In this document: in pieces, positions 1-7,748 of the stretch
How the letters are laid out: each line of letters begins with the position of its first letter
How positions within the stretch are numbered: position 1 is the stretch's first letter
NCBI GenBank assembly: GCA_963836085.1
Contig: CAWIHT010000014.1
Span: forward strand, 310,001 to 374,000
Direction: 5' to 3'
Length of the DNA: 64,000 bases
Source of the DNA: JAHEEL01 sp963836085
GTDB taxonomy: Bacteria; Actinomycetota; Acidimicrobiia; Spongiisociales; UBA5794
Translations under genes and position numbers: made by a program
The notes under the pieces: generated by a model
Told to the model about the DNA's origin: nothing
Database searches by the model: none
What the model saw: only the letters and a program-made list of their open reading frames with translations

Positions 1-115
1 GATCCCACACCACGAATCCGTCCCATCCGGATCGCTCGGCGGTGGCTGCGAGTTCGGCGACCGCGGCGGCGTCGGCATACGGGCCGAAGTTGGGGATGTT
101 GAACGTGAACCTCAT
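1..115 (-). CDS. Luciferase-like (LLM class) oxidoreductase, N-terminal fragment
   Basis: The reverse strand reads from an ATG at 115 off the left edge of the window, giving about 38 residues that begin MRFTFNIPNFGPYAD and continue through AELAATAERSGWDGF. This is the usual first beta-strand and helix of the bacterial luciferase-like TIM barrel, where flavin- or F420-dependent monooxygenases and reductases start. The rest of the gene is outside the window, so the cofactor and substrate cannot be judged. It is divergent from xylA, with about 135 bp between the two starts. Confidence 0.7.
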   Translation of the reverse strand, partial: MRFTFNIPNFGPYADAAAVAELAATAERSGWDGFVVWD

Positions 116-249
116 GCGGCGAACCCTAGCGAGAGCACCTCGTCGCCCCCTGATGCGGGCTGCATTCGACTTGGTACGATATGCCGGTCTTCAGAGTCTG
201 GCGCGCTCCAACGAGCGCCGCCCGTGCCCGAACGAAAGCGAGAGCCACC

Positions 250-1578
250 ATGACCGAGTTCTTCCCAGACGTTCAGCCGATCCGCTACGAGGGACCGGAC
301 GCTCAGAACGACCTGGCGTATCGCTACTACGACCCTGCGCGCATCGTGCTCGGCAAGCGCATGGACGAGCAACTCCGCATCGCCGTCTGCTACTGGCACA
401 CGTTCAACTGGCCAGGTGCCGACGTGTTCGGCGCAGGGACGTTCGACCGCCCCTGGCTCGACGGTTCGATGGACCCGATGGCCGCCGCCCGCATGAAGAT
501 GGATGCAGCATTCGAGTTCTTCGCAAAGCTCGGCACACCGTTCTGGACGTTCCACGATCTCGACATCGCACCCGAGGGCGCCACGTTCGCCGAGACGCAG
601 CAGAACGTGAAGACGATGGTCGCCTACGCCGAGGAGAAGATGGCCGAGACCGGCGTCAAGCTCCTGTGGGGCACCGCGAACCTGTTCAGCCACCCGCGCT
701 ACGCCGCAGGCGCAGCAACGAACCCGAACCCCGAGGTGTTCTCCTATGCCGCAGCGCAGGTCAAGAACGCCATCGACGCCACCCACCAGTTGGGCGGCGC
801 CAACTACGTGCTGTGGGGCGGCCGCGAGGGCTACGAGACGCTCCTCAACACGAAGCTGAGCAAGGAGACCGACCAACTCGCCCGCTTCCTGCACATGGTC
901 GTCGACTACAAGAAGTCGACCGGTTTCGAAGGCAAGCTGCTCCTCGAACCGAAGCCGCAAGAGCCGACCAAGCACCAGTACGACTACGACAGCTCAACGG
1001 TGCACGGATTCCTCGAGCGCTACGACCTGCTCGGCGAGTACTTCGTCAACATCGAGGCCAACCACGCGACCCTGGCGGGCCACAGCTTCCACCACGAGAT
1101 CGCGTACGCCGTGGCAAACAACATCTTCGGCAGCATCGACGCCAACCGCGGCGACCCGCAGAACGGCTGGGACACCGACCAGTTCCCGAACTCGGTCGAA
1201 GACGTGACCCTGGCGATGTACGAGATCCTCCAGGCCGGTGGCCTCACCAGCGGCGGTTTCAACTTCGACACGAAGCTGCGCCGTCAGAGCATGTCTCGCG
1301 ACGACCTGTTCCACGGCCACATCGGGGGCATCGACACCCTCGCCTACTCGCTGCTGGTTGCGGCGAAACTGGTCGAGGACGGTGCGCTCAAGGCTGCCCA
1401 GGATGCCCGCTACGCGGGATGGGACTCTGCCCTCGGCGCCGCCATCACGGACGGCACCGCAGACCTCGCCTCGCTCGAGGCGAAGGTCGTCGCAGGCGAA
1501 ATCGACCCGAGCGCGGTCTCCGGTCGCCAGGAGCAACTCGAGAACCTGATCAACCGGACGATCTGGAGCGCTTCCTAG
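250..1578 (+). CDS. xylA: Xylose isomerase, class II
   Basis: Converts D-xylose to D-xylulose in the cytoplasm. The protein is 442 aa when started at the ATG at 250 (MTEFFPDVQPIRYEG). The longer frame from 181 adds 23 arginine-rich residues with no family resemblance, so it is rejected. Family hallmarks are visible in order: LGKRMDEQLR, the CYWHTFNWPGADVFG segment, the active-site FHDLDIAPEG, KLLWGTANLF, NYVLWGGREGYETLLNT, and LLLEPKPQEPTKHQYDYD with metal-binding Glu/Asp residues. Length and N-terminal region match the class II enzymes typified by E. coli XylA, not the shorter class I form common in Streptomyces. Its last 4 bp overlap the convergent xylB. Confidence 0.96.
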   Translation: MTEFFPDVQPIRYEGPDAQNDLAYRYYDPARIVLGKRMDEQLRIAVCYWHTFNWPGADVFGAGTFDRPWLDGSMDPMAAARMKMDAAFEFFAKLGTPFWTFHDLDIAPEGATFAETQQNVKTMVAYAEEKMAETGVKLLWGTANLFSHPRYAAGAATNPNPEVFSYAAAQVKNAIDATHQLGGANYVLWGGREGYETLLNTKLSKETDQLARFLHMVVDYKKSTGFEGKLLLEPKPQEPTKHQYDYDSSTVHGFLERYDLLGEYFVNIEANHATLAGHSFHHEIAYAVANNIFGSIDANRGDPQNGWDTDQFPNSVEDVTLAMYEILQAGGLTSGGFNFDTKLRRQSMSRDDLFHGHIGGIDTLAYSLLVAAKLVEDGALKAAQDARYAGWDSALGAAITDGTADLASLEAKVVAGEIDPSAVSGRQEQLENLINRTIWSAS

Positions 1579-3068
1579 CTGTCGAACGTCGACAGCTGAT
1601 GGAATGACTCCCGCAGTGCGGGGTACAGGTCGCGGTACACGGGGTACAACGCGTCATACGTAGCCGTATCCAATCCCGGCTCGGTCATCTCTCCGAGTTC
1701 GACGGCGACGTCACACGCTTCGGCGACGGAGCCGAAGACCCCAGCGCCGGTGGCGGCGAGGATGGCCGCCCCGTGTGCGGCCGACTCGGCCGTGCCGACG
1801 ACGCGCACCGGGAGACCGATCACGTCGGCGATGATGCGGAGCCACAGATCGCTCGACGCTCCTCCCCCGGAGACGCGGACCTCGCCCAACTCCATCTCGG
1901 CTGCCATCAACTCCACGGAGTCGCGCAGGCCGAAGGCGACGCCTTCCATGACCGCGCGGGCCATGTGTCCGAGGCCGTGGCGCACGGTGAGGCCGACGAA
2001 AGCGCCACGCGCCAGCGGGTCGGGGTGCGGCGTGCGCTCACCGGTGAGGTACGGGAGGAACACGAGGCCCTCCGAACCTGCCGGAGCGGCAGCAGCGGCA
2101 TCGTTGAGTTCGTCGTAGCTGAGGTCGGAGGCGAACGTGTCTTTGAACCACTTGTAGCTGCCGGCAGCCGAAAGCATCACGCCCATCAGATGCCACATGT
2201 TGGGGACCGCATGACAGAAGGCGTGAAGGCGGCCGGCCGGTTCGATGATCGGGTGGTCGGCTGCAGCGAAGACCACGCCGCTGGTGCCGACGCTCATCGC
2301 TACCACGCCGGGCGTCACCGCCCCAACGCCGACGCCGTTGGCTGCCTGATCGCCACCGCCCGCCATCACTGGAGTCCCGGGGCGCAGGCCGGTCAAGGCT
2401 GCAGCCGCTTCGGAGACGACACCGGTCACGTCGGGGCCTTCGAACGTCGGTGGCAGCCACTCGGTCGGGATGTCAAGCGCTGCCGCCACTTCGTCCGACC
2501 AGGTGCGGGCGGCGAGGTCAAACAGAATCGTGCCGGAACCACCGGCACGATCGACGGCGTACTCGTCGGTCAGGCGGAAGCGGACGTAATCCTTCGGCAG
2601 CAGAACGTGGGCCACCTGCGAGAACACGTCAGGTTCATTGTTCCGAACCCACAGGATCTTCGGTGCGGTGAAGCCGGTGAGCGCATCGTTGCCGGTGACC
2701 GCAATGAGGTTCTCCGATCCGACCCGGTCGCGAATCTCGTCACATTCGGCCTGCGTCCGCTGGTCATTCCACAGAATCGACGGCCGGAGGACTACCCCTG
2801 CCTCGTCGAGGAGCACCAGGCCGTGCATCTGTCCGGTGAGGCCGATCCCCGCCACATCAGCGCCGTCGACGCCCGCCGCTGCAATCGCCTCGGTGATCGC
2901 GACCACGGTGGCGTCCCACCACAGGTCGGGCGACTGCTCCGACCAGAGCGGCCGCGGCGTCTCGAAGTCGTACTCGGACCGACCGATCGCAACGACCGCT
3001 CCCCGTTCGTCCATCACCAACGCCTTGGTGGCTGTGGTGGACGAGTCGATTCCGATGAAGTAGCTCAC
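1575..3068 (-). CDS. xylB: Xylulokinase (FGGY family)
   Basis: Phosphorylates D-xylulose to D-xylulose 5-phosphate with ATP, the step after XylA. The 497-aa protein has the FGGY-kinase layout: the N-terminal phosphate-binding strand (YFIGIDSSTTATKALVMD), the substrate motif GLTGQMHGLVLLD followed by ILWNDQRT, the ATPase motif MSVGTSGVV near the middle, and GGGASSDLWLRIIADV towards the C-terminus. Translation starts at a GTG whose bases overlap the stop of the upstream gene (GTGA, 4 bp), which suggests translational coupling. It faces xylA tail to tail and the two 3' ends overlap by 4 bp. Confidence 0.95.
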   Translation of the reverse strand: MSYFIGIDSSTTATKALVMDERGAVVAIGRSEYDFETPRPLWSEQSPDLWWDATVVAITEAIAAAGVDGADVAGIGLTGQMHGLVLLDEAGVVLRPSILWNDQRTQAECDEIRDRVGSENLIAVTGNDALTGFTAPKILWVRNNEPDVFSQVAHVLLPKDYVRFRLTDEYAVDRAGGSGTILFDLAARTWSDEVAAALDIPTEWLPPTFEGPDVTGVVSEAAAALTGLRPGTPVMAGGGDQAANGVGVGAVTPGVVAMSVGTSGVVFAAADHPIIEPAGRLHAFCHAVPNMWHLMGVMLSAAGSYKWFKDTFASDLSYDELNDAAAAAPAGSEGLVFLPYLTGERTPHPDPLARGAFVGLTVRHGLGHMARAVMEGVAFGLRDSVELMAAEMELGEVRVSGGGASSDLWLRIIADVIGLPVRVVGTAESAAHGAAILAATGAGVFGSVAEACDVAVELGEMTEPGLDTATYDALYPVYRDLYPALRESFHQLSTFDS

Positions 3069-3961
3069 AGTGACAGGACCTCCGGTACGGACGGCAAGGA
3101 CTCGAGAACATCGCGAAGGTCTTCTTGAGGGACCTCGCTCAGCATCCAGATCTCACGATGCACCACGCTCTTGCCCGGTTGGACGGTGACCTTGGGTCCG
3201 AGCGTCTCGAGTTCGAGGAAGCGCTCATCGCGGTAGCACTGCGCGCTGGCGCCGAAGTCGCTGTAGAGATCGCCGTCTCGGTGCAGCGGGGACCATTTGA
3301 CGAAGAGTTCGCCGTCGTGGGCATAGGCGATCCATCCGCGGCGGTTCGACACCCCCACCTTCGACTTTGACACGCGGTCGGATGCGTGGACCGTCAGTTC
3401 ATCATCGCGAATCGTGATCTCAGGACTCGAGGGGTCGGTGTAGGGCCACAGGACGATGTTGCGGTTGGGAAGAACGCCGTCCTTGTCCAGTGGGCCGATG
3501 GCCTGGGGCAGGTACGCCGTGCCGCCTGGTGCAAGTTGGGTGATCGCCCACGGTGCACACCGAACTGGCGTCCAGCCGTCATTGCGGAGCTCGTGGTCGA
3601 CGATCGTGAAGGCTCCGGATTGGGTCACCGTGATGATCTTGGTGACGCTCTCGGAGTCGGGGGGTCCGACGACTTCGACGCCACCATCCCGCTCGGTGAT
3701 CGTGACGGCATCGTCATCTGGTGCGTAGGTGATGGCCGGCACCTCGGGTGCTCGCCAGAGCCGGTGTCCGCCGAGAAACCGGAACGTTCCAACGGCGGGG
3801 TGCTCGATCGCCTGGTCTGAGAGGGAGGCGAAGAGTTGCGGACCATCGTGGCGCGCATAGCTGAGGATTCGCGGGCCGGCGTCCGTGGCGATGGCGACGG
3901 CAACCGGTCCGAGATCGATCGTGGTGCTCTCGACCGGGTCTGAGACGTTGGGGTTGCTCAC
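3065..3961 (-). CDS. Putative aldose-epimerase-fold (mutarotase-like) protein
   Basis: A 298-aa protein co-transcribed with and translationally coupled to xylB. I start it at the GTG at 3961, because GGAGG lies 4 nt upstream; the frame extends to 4000 but the extra 13 residues read through that ribosome-binding site. Visible features include an early GPRILSYARHDGPQLFA, then FLGGHRLWRAPE, HELRNDGWTPVRCAPWAITQLAPGG and a C-terminal LETLGPKVTVQPG. This is the beta-sandwich pattern of DUF4380/galactose-mutarotase-like proteins. By context it may interconvert anomers or bind xylose or xylulose. The family call is moderate and the substrate is inferred from the operon only. Confidence 0.6.
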   Translation of the reverse strand: MSNPNVSDPVESTTIDLGPVAVAIATDAGPRILSYARHDGPQLFASLSDQAIEHPAVGTFRFLGGHRLWRAPEVPAITYAPDDDAVTITERDGGVEVVGPPDSESVTKIITVTQSGAFTIVDHELRNDGWTPVRCAPWAITQLAPGGTAYLPQAIGPLDKDGVLPNRNIVLWPYTDPSSPEITIRDDELTVHASDRVSKSKVGVSNRRGWIAYAHDGELFVKWSPLHRDGDLYSDFGASAQCYRDERFLELETLGPKVTVQPGKSVVHREIWMLSEVPQEDLRDVLESLPSVPEVLSL

Positions 3962-3991
3962 GGATCCTCCGGGGATTGGCGATGAGGGGCG

Positions 3992-4198
3992 ATGCCGCAT
4001 GATGATACGGACTCACATCGCCTCGGCATCCCCGACCTCGGGATCGCCGACGCCGTGGCAACCGCGGTCTTCGCAGGTGGGCTTCGCGATGCCGCCTGGC
4101 TCGGCCGGTTCGGCGACTATCAGTTCATCGCGGTCACTGAAGACCGCCGCATCCTGCGTTCTCCCGCCGCGCGGTTCACCCCGTCCACCGCTCGATAG
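3992..4198 (+). CDS. Small hypothetical ORF in the divergent gap
   Basis: A 68-residue reading frame beginning MPHDDTDSHRLGIPDLGIAD and continuing with TAVFAGGLRDAAWLGRFGDYQF. It lies between the xylB operon and the flavodoxin gene and has AGGGGCG shortly before its ATG. The amino-acid composition looks more protein-like than most shadow frames, but I recognise no family. Because this part of the window carries many indels, it could also be a fragment of a longer broken gene. Confidence 0.25.
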   Translation: MPHDDTDSHRLGIPDLGIADAVATAVFAGGLRDAAWLGRFGDYQFIAVTEDRRILRSPAARFTPSTAR

Positions 4199-4277
4199 CC
4201 GAGCGATCGGGACGGTCGACCCTGGCGCGGTCGCAGCGACTCGGGGCACGATGCTCAGGACGATCGGGAGGACCCAG

Positions 4278-4786
4278 ATGAACGCCCTCGTTGTCTACGA
4301 ATCGCTCTACGGCAACACCAAACGGATCGCAGAGGCGATCGCCGAAGGACTCGCCCCCGAGTGCGACGTCACAATCTCCGAAGTCGGCGTGGCTCCCGAC
4401 GTACCCTCCGATGTCGATCTGCTCGTCGTGGGCGGCCCGACGCACCAGTTCGGCCTCAGCAGGAAGAGTTCCCGCCAGCAGGGCGCCGACGATCACGACG
4501 AGCCGGTGATCTCGCTCGATGTCGGCATCCGCGAGTGGATCGAAGGGCAGCCGCGCGTCTCGAACGGAGCAGCGGCAACGTTCGACACCAGCATCCGCAA
4601 GCCGAACCTTCCCGGGTCGGCCGCCGTGGTGCGGCGAAACGTCTGAAGAAGAAGGGCTACCGACTCGTCGTCCCCGGCGAACTCTTCCTCGTCGAGGGCG
4701 GCAAGGGTCCGATCACCGAAGGCGAGATCGACCGCGCAACGAAATGGGGTCAAGAAGTAGCGAACGCATTTCTAGCGAGTAGCTGA
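4278..4786 (+). CDS. Flavodoxin-domain protein, frameshifted as sequenced
   Basis: Small FMN-binding electron carrier. From the ATG at 4278 the N-terminus MNALVVYESLYGNTKRIAEA contains the flavodoxin phosphate-binding loop (S-x-Y-G-N-T). LLVVGGPTHQFG follows as the second FMN-contact loop. The frame then stops at 4646, while KRLKKKGYRLVVPGELFLVEG, a typical flavodoxin C-terminal strand and loop, continues in another frame to a TAG at 4786. One missing C near 4629 (GCCGCCGTGG where GCCGCCCGTGG is expected) would restore about 169 aa. Both halves look conserved, so a sequencing indel is more likely than decay. Confidence 0.75.
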
Positions 4787-6058
4787 ATCGTCACGAACGC
4801 AGCCCCCTCCGCTGTGCTCCGGCCAGCGGCCGGAACTCGCGCCTCCCCCACTTCGTGAGGGAGACGAAGGCGGTCGCTCGAGACACTCCATCACGTGTTT
4901 CACGACGGCGGGGTCGCGTTGCAGGGTGGCGTGGCTCGTCCGGCCGAAGACGGCCGCACTCGTCGGGGCCAGGTGGTTCCGTGCGGTGGCGCTGGACGGA
5001 CGGACGACGAGATCGCCAACCGAGGCACCGAGCGGGTGTTTCGGATCCCCGTGATGGCGCCGGCGACGAAGTGGTGGTCGATCCCCGGCGGGAGCGAGTG
5101 GTCGCCGACGGTGTTGCGCAGAAGGGCATCCGGATCGCTGCCGAGCCAATCGTCCTCGACGATCGCTCCGAATCGCAGATCCTTGATGCCGACGCTCCGA
5201 CCGTTGAGGAAGTCGGCGAGTGGGCGCGTCTCCCTGGCGGCGCCGAGCGCCCAGGCCGTCGCGTTGACGAACTTCTCGAGTGGGGCACCGCGGTGCGGTG
5301 TCCCGATCGTCACGACGCGATGGACGTCCCCGATCCACGGTGAACCGGTGTCCGATGCGACCGCACAAGCCCCCCGGATGACCAGGCCGCCAGCGGAGTG
5401 GCCGACCAGGGAGATCGACTCGACCGGAACCGGCCAGAACGAGTGGACGTCTTCGAGCAGCGCCGAAAGGAGCGCGCCGTTCTCCGAGATCCGCAGACCC
5501 GAGTTGTAGCGCATCATCACCGGAGTGAGGTCCGGATGATCGTCGAGACTCTCGAGCAGGCCCGGAGCCGAGTCAGTGCCGGCCCAGCATCGTTCGGTCT
5601 CGATGAGTCCGTGGACGAGCACGACCAAGTGCCCGGTCGCACCACAGAACGCGTCTCCGAGTTCATGATTGGCTGGGACGATGGCGCCGGAGCGGTCCCG
5701 AATAGCCATCTCGATCCCGAGACCGGACGCCCCCGGCCCGAGGTTGTCGCCCCACAGACCGTTCACGACGGACTGCGCCGAATCCGCAGCTGCTGAGTGC
5801 CGACCCGTACGCGCTTCGACAACCGTTCCTGCGACGGCCCCTCCGAGGCGGATCGATCCGTACACGGCGTCCGAGACGCCGTCGTGCACCCGCCGTACCG
5901 GTCGTGCTGAGGGCCGCAGCCGAGAACCACCGGTCGGAGATTGCGCGATGCATGCCTTGAACCGGAGCGACGACCCGTTGCGTCGCAACAGCTATGGAGT
6001 TGCCGATCACCATGCCGGCTCCGATCGTGGATGGGGTCCGAACCGTAGCGCAGACCAC
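4772..6058 (-). pseudogene. Alpha/beta hydrolase (lipase/esterase-like), interrupted by two frameshifts
   Basis: Three segments in different frames make one protein. The N-terminus is MVIGNSIAVATQRVV then GMHRAISDRWFSAA, in the frame that starts at 6058. The centre runs from ARPVRRVHDGVSDAVYG through VVLVHGLIETERCW, the nucleophile elbow SLVGHSAGGL, VTIGTPHRGAPLE and IDHHF. The C-terminus HPLGASVGDLVV to AAVFGRTSHATLQ is in the frame that stops at 4772. Breaks lie near 5918 and at the C run 5047-5050, where one extra base restores the frame (GDPKHPLG). The catalytic Ser and the likely Asp/His are kept. The last roughly 30 codons read through the repeat. It is divergent from the TetR gene. Confidence 0.75.
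4801..4870 (-). repeat. REP-like palindromic element, copy 1
   Basis: A roughly 70-bp element that recurs at 34260-34330, in the 34773-35470 array, at 38809-38880 and several times in 48523-48870. On the minus strand it reads a short hairpin of CTCCC/GGGAG type, then GCGCGAG, a second hairpin CCGGCC-(n)-GGCCGG, and an end of GGAGGGGGCT type. This copy is diverged. It sits between the convergent flavodoxin and hydrolase genes, and the hydrolase frame reads into it. Confidence 0.75.
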
Positions 6059-6104
6059 GGCCGGCCCCCGCCGGGATCAGCAGTGGAAACCATCTAGACA
6101 GGGG

Positions 6105-6130
6105 TTGAACAGTTGTTTATACTATTGAAC
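6105..6130 (+). promoter_or_regulatory. Putative leaderless promoter and TTGAAC direct repeat
   Basis: TATACT at 6118-6123 ends 7 bp before the TetR ATG at 6131, the spacing expected of a leaderless transcript whose first base is the A of ATG. No Shine-Dalgarno sequence is present. TTGAAC occurs at 6105-6110 and again at 6125-6130, exactly 20 bp or about two helical turns apart, which could be a binding site for the adjacent TetR protein. Position and spacing are read directly; the function is inferred. Confidence 0.45.
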
Positions 6131-6847
6131 ATGAGTTCAGCCGAAGTGGCTCCGACCGGAGATGCGTCCGTGGATGACCGGACCACCAGGGCGAAGATCC
6201 GCGACGCCGCGATCGCCTGCTTCGCCGAGAACGGCATCACCGGGACGACCGCCCGCAAGGTCGCAGCCGCGGCCGGTGTCTCCCCCGGTCTCGTAATTCA
6301 CCACTTCGGCACGATGGACGGTCTGCGCTCCGCGTGCGACGAGCACGTCGCCCTGACGATCAGGAACTTCAAGTATGAGGCCATGGACGAAGGGCCGAAC
6401 CTCGACGTGCTCGCCGCCCTCCGCGGCGCGACCCAAGCGCCGCTGGTGGGCTATCTCGCTGCGGTGCTCGGCGACGACTCCCCAATCGTGAACAAGTTGG
6501 TCGACGACCTCGTCAGCGACGCCGAGGGCTACATCGAGCATGGCGTCGACACCGGGATGGTGCGTCCCTCCCCGAATCCGGGCGGACGGGCGGCGGTGCT
6601 CACGCTGTGGTCGCTCGGGGCCTTGGTCATGCACCGCCACCTCAAGCGAATCCTCGGCGTGGACCTCACCGATCCAGATATCGGCGCCGACCCCGCAATG
6701 GCGGCGTACGCGATCCCGGTCTACGAGATCCTGGGCCAGGGCGTGCTCACCGAAGCCATCGCCACCCACCTCCAATCGGCGTTTGCCGACGCATCCGCAG
6801 ATTTCCCGTCATCACCATCGGCAGCAACGAGCAAGGAAGACGCATGA
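6131..6847 (+). CDS. TetR-family transcriptional regulator
   Basis: A 238-aa repressor-type protein started at the ATG at 6131; a TTG at 6113 would add MFILLN from within the -10 region. Residues about 17-65 form the TetR helix-turn-helix (KIRDAAIACFAENGITGTTARKVA, then AAGVSPGLVIHHFG). The C-terminal half is the variable ligand and dimer domain. Its stop overlaps the ABC ATPase start (ATGA), so it is the first gene of an exporter operon and probably controls it by sensing the exported compound. It is intact, unlike its neighbours on both sides. Confidence 0.9.
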   Translation: MSSAEVAPTGDASVDDRTTRAKIRDAAIACFAENGITGTTARKVAAAAGVSPGLVIHHFGTMDGLRSACDEHVALTIRNFKYEAMDEGPNLDVLAALRGATQAPLVGYLAAVLGDDSPIVNKLVDDLVSDAEGYIEHGVDTGMVRPSPNPGGRAAVLTLWSLGALVMHRHLKRILGVDLTDPDIGADPAMAAYAIPVYEILGQGVLTEAIATHLQSAFADASADFPSSPSAATSKEDA

Positions 6848-7743
6848 CCGACAACGTCGCAATCCACACCCAGGGACTCACCAAGCACTACGGCAAGGTC
6901 GAAGCCCTCGTGGACCTGAACCTCGACATCGTCCCCGGCGAGATCTTCGGATTCCTCGGGCCGAACGGCGCGGGCAAGACGACCGCGATCCGGACGCTCA
7001 TGGACGAGATCCGGCCAACGAGTGGATCCGCCACGATCATCGGCCTCGATACGCACACGGACTCGGTCGAGATCCGCAAGCACATCGGCTACATCCCCGG
7101 CGATCTCTCGATGTATCCGAACCTCACCGGCAGGGACACGCTCACCTACTTCTCGAATCTCCGCGGCGGCGTCGACTGGACCTTTGTCGATGCTCTTGCA
7201 GAGCGCCTCGAGGCCGACCTGTCGAGGAAGGTCGGGGATCTCTCGACCGGGAACCGCCAGAAGATCGGGATCATCCAGGCGTTCATGAACAAGCCTCAGG
7301 TCTACATGATGGACGAACCGAGTTCAGGCCTCGACCCCCTCGTCCAGAGGGAGTTCCAGGGCATGATGAAGGAAGCCGTCGACGACGGAGCGACCGTCTT
7401 CCTCTCGAGCCACACGCTGTCCGAGGTCCAACGGGTCGCCGACCGCGTCGGCATCATCCGGACCGGCCACCTGGTTGCGGTCGAAGGCGTGCAGGAACTC
7501 CGATCAAAGGCGATCCGACGGGTCGATCTCTACTTCGACGGACCAGTAGACGGAAGCGTGTTCCTTCCCATCAACGGCGTTCGCGATGCCGAGGTCAGGA
7601 ACCACCACGTCAACCTGTCGTTCGACGGGAGCATGGAGGAACTCCTCAATGTCGCCACGAGCAACTACACGCTCGTCGATATCAACACGCAGGAAGCGGA
7701 CCTCGAAGAGATCTTCCTGACCTACTACCGCGAAGAGGCGTGA
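6844..7743 (+). CDS. ABC transporter ATP-binding protein (export type)
   Basis: A 299-aa ATPase with one nucleotide-binding domain. It has Walker A GPNGAGKTT near residue 40, the Q-loop region, the signature DLSTGNRQKIGI in place of LSGGQ, Walker B VYMMDEPSSGLDP, and the switch-histidine segment VFLSSHTLSEVQ. The C-terminal part of about 80 residues, ending EADLEEIFLTYYRE, is the tail common to DrrA/CcmA-type drug and ABC-2 exporters. It overlaps the TetR gene by 4 bp and sits 5 bp before the permease, so it should energise that permease. Confidence 0.93.
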   Translation: MTDNVAIHTQGLTKHYGKVEALVDLNLDIVPGEIFGFLGPNGAGKTTAIRTLMDEIRPTSGSATIIGLDTHTDSVEIRKHIGYIPGDLSMYPNLTGRDTLTYFSNLRGGVDWTFVDALAERLEADLSRKVGDLSTGNRQKIGIIQAFMNKPQVYMMDEPSSGLDPLVQREFQGMMKEAVDDGATVFLSSHTLSEVQRVADRVGIIRTGHLVAVEGVQELRSKAIRRVDLYFDGPVDGSVFLPINGVRDAEVRNHHVNLSFDGSMEELLNVATSNYTLVDINTQEADLEEIFLTYYREEA

Positions 7744-7748
7744 CCCCG

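Noticed and set aside
42..1607. A 521-codon frame overlapping xylA in another frame, and several long antisense frames over other genes
   Set aside because: Arginine-, proline- and alanine-rich shadow translations typical of high-GC DNA; the overlapping conserved gene explains the open frame.
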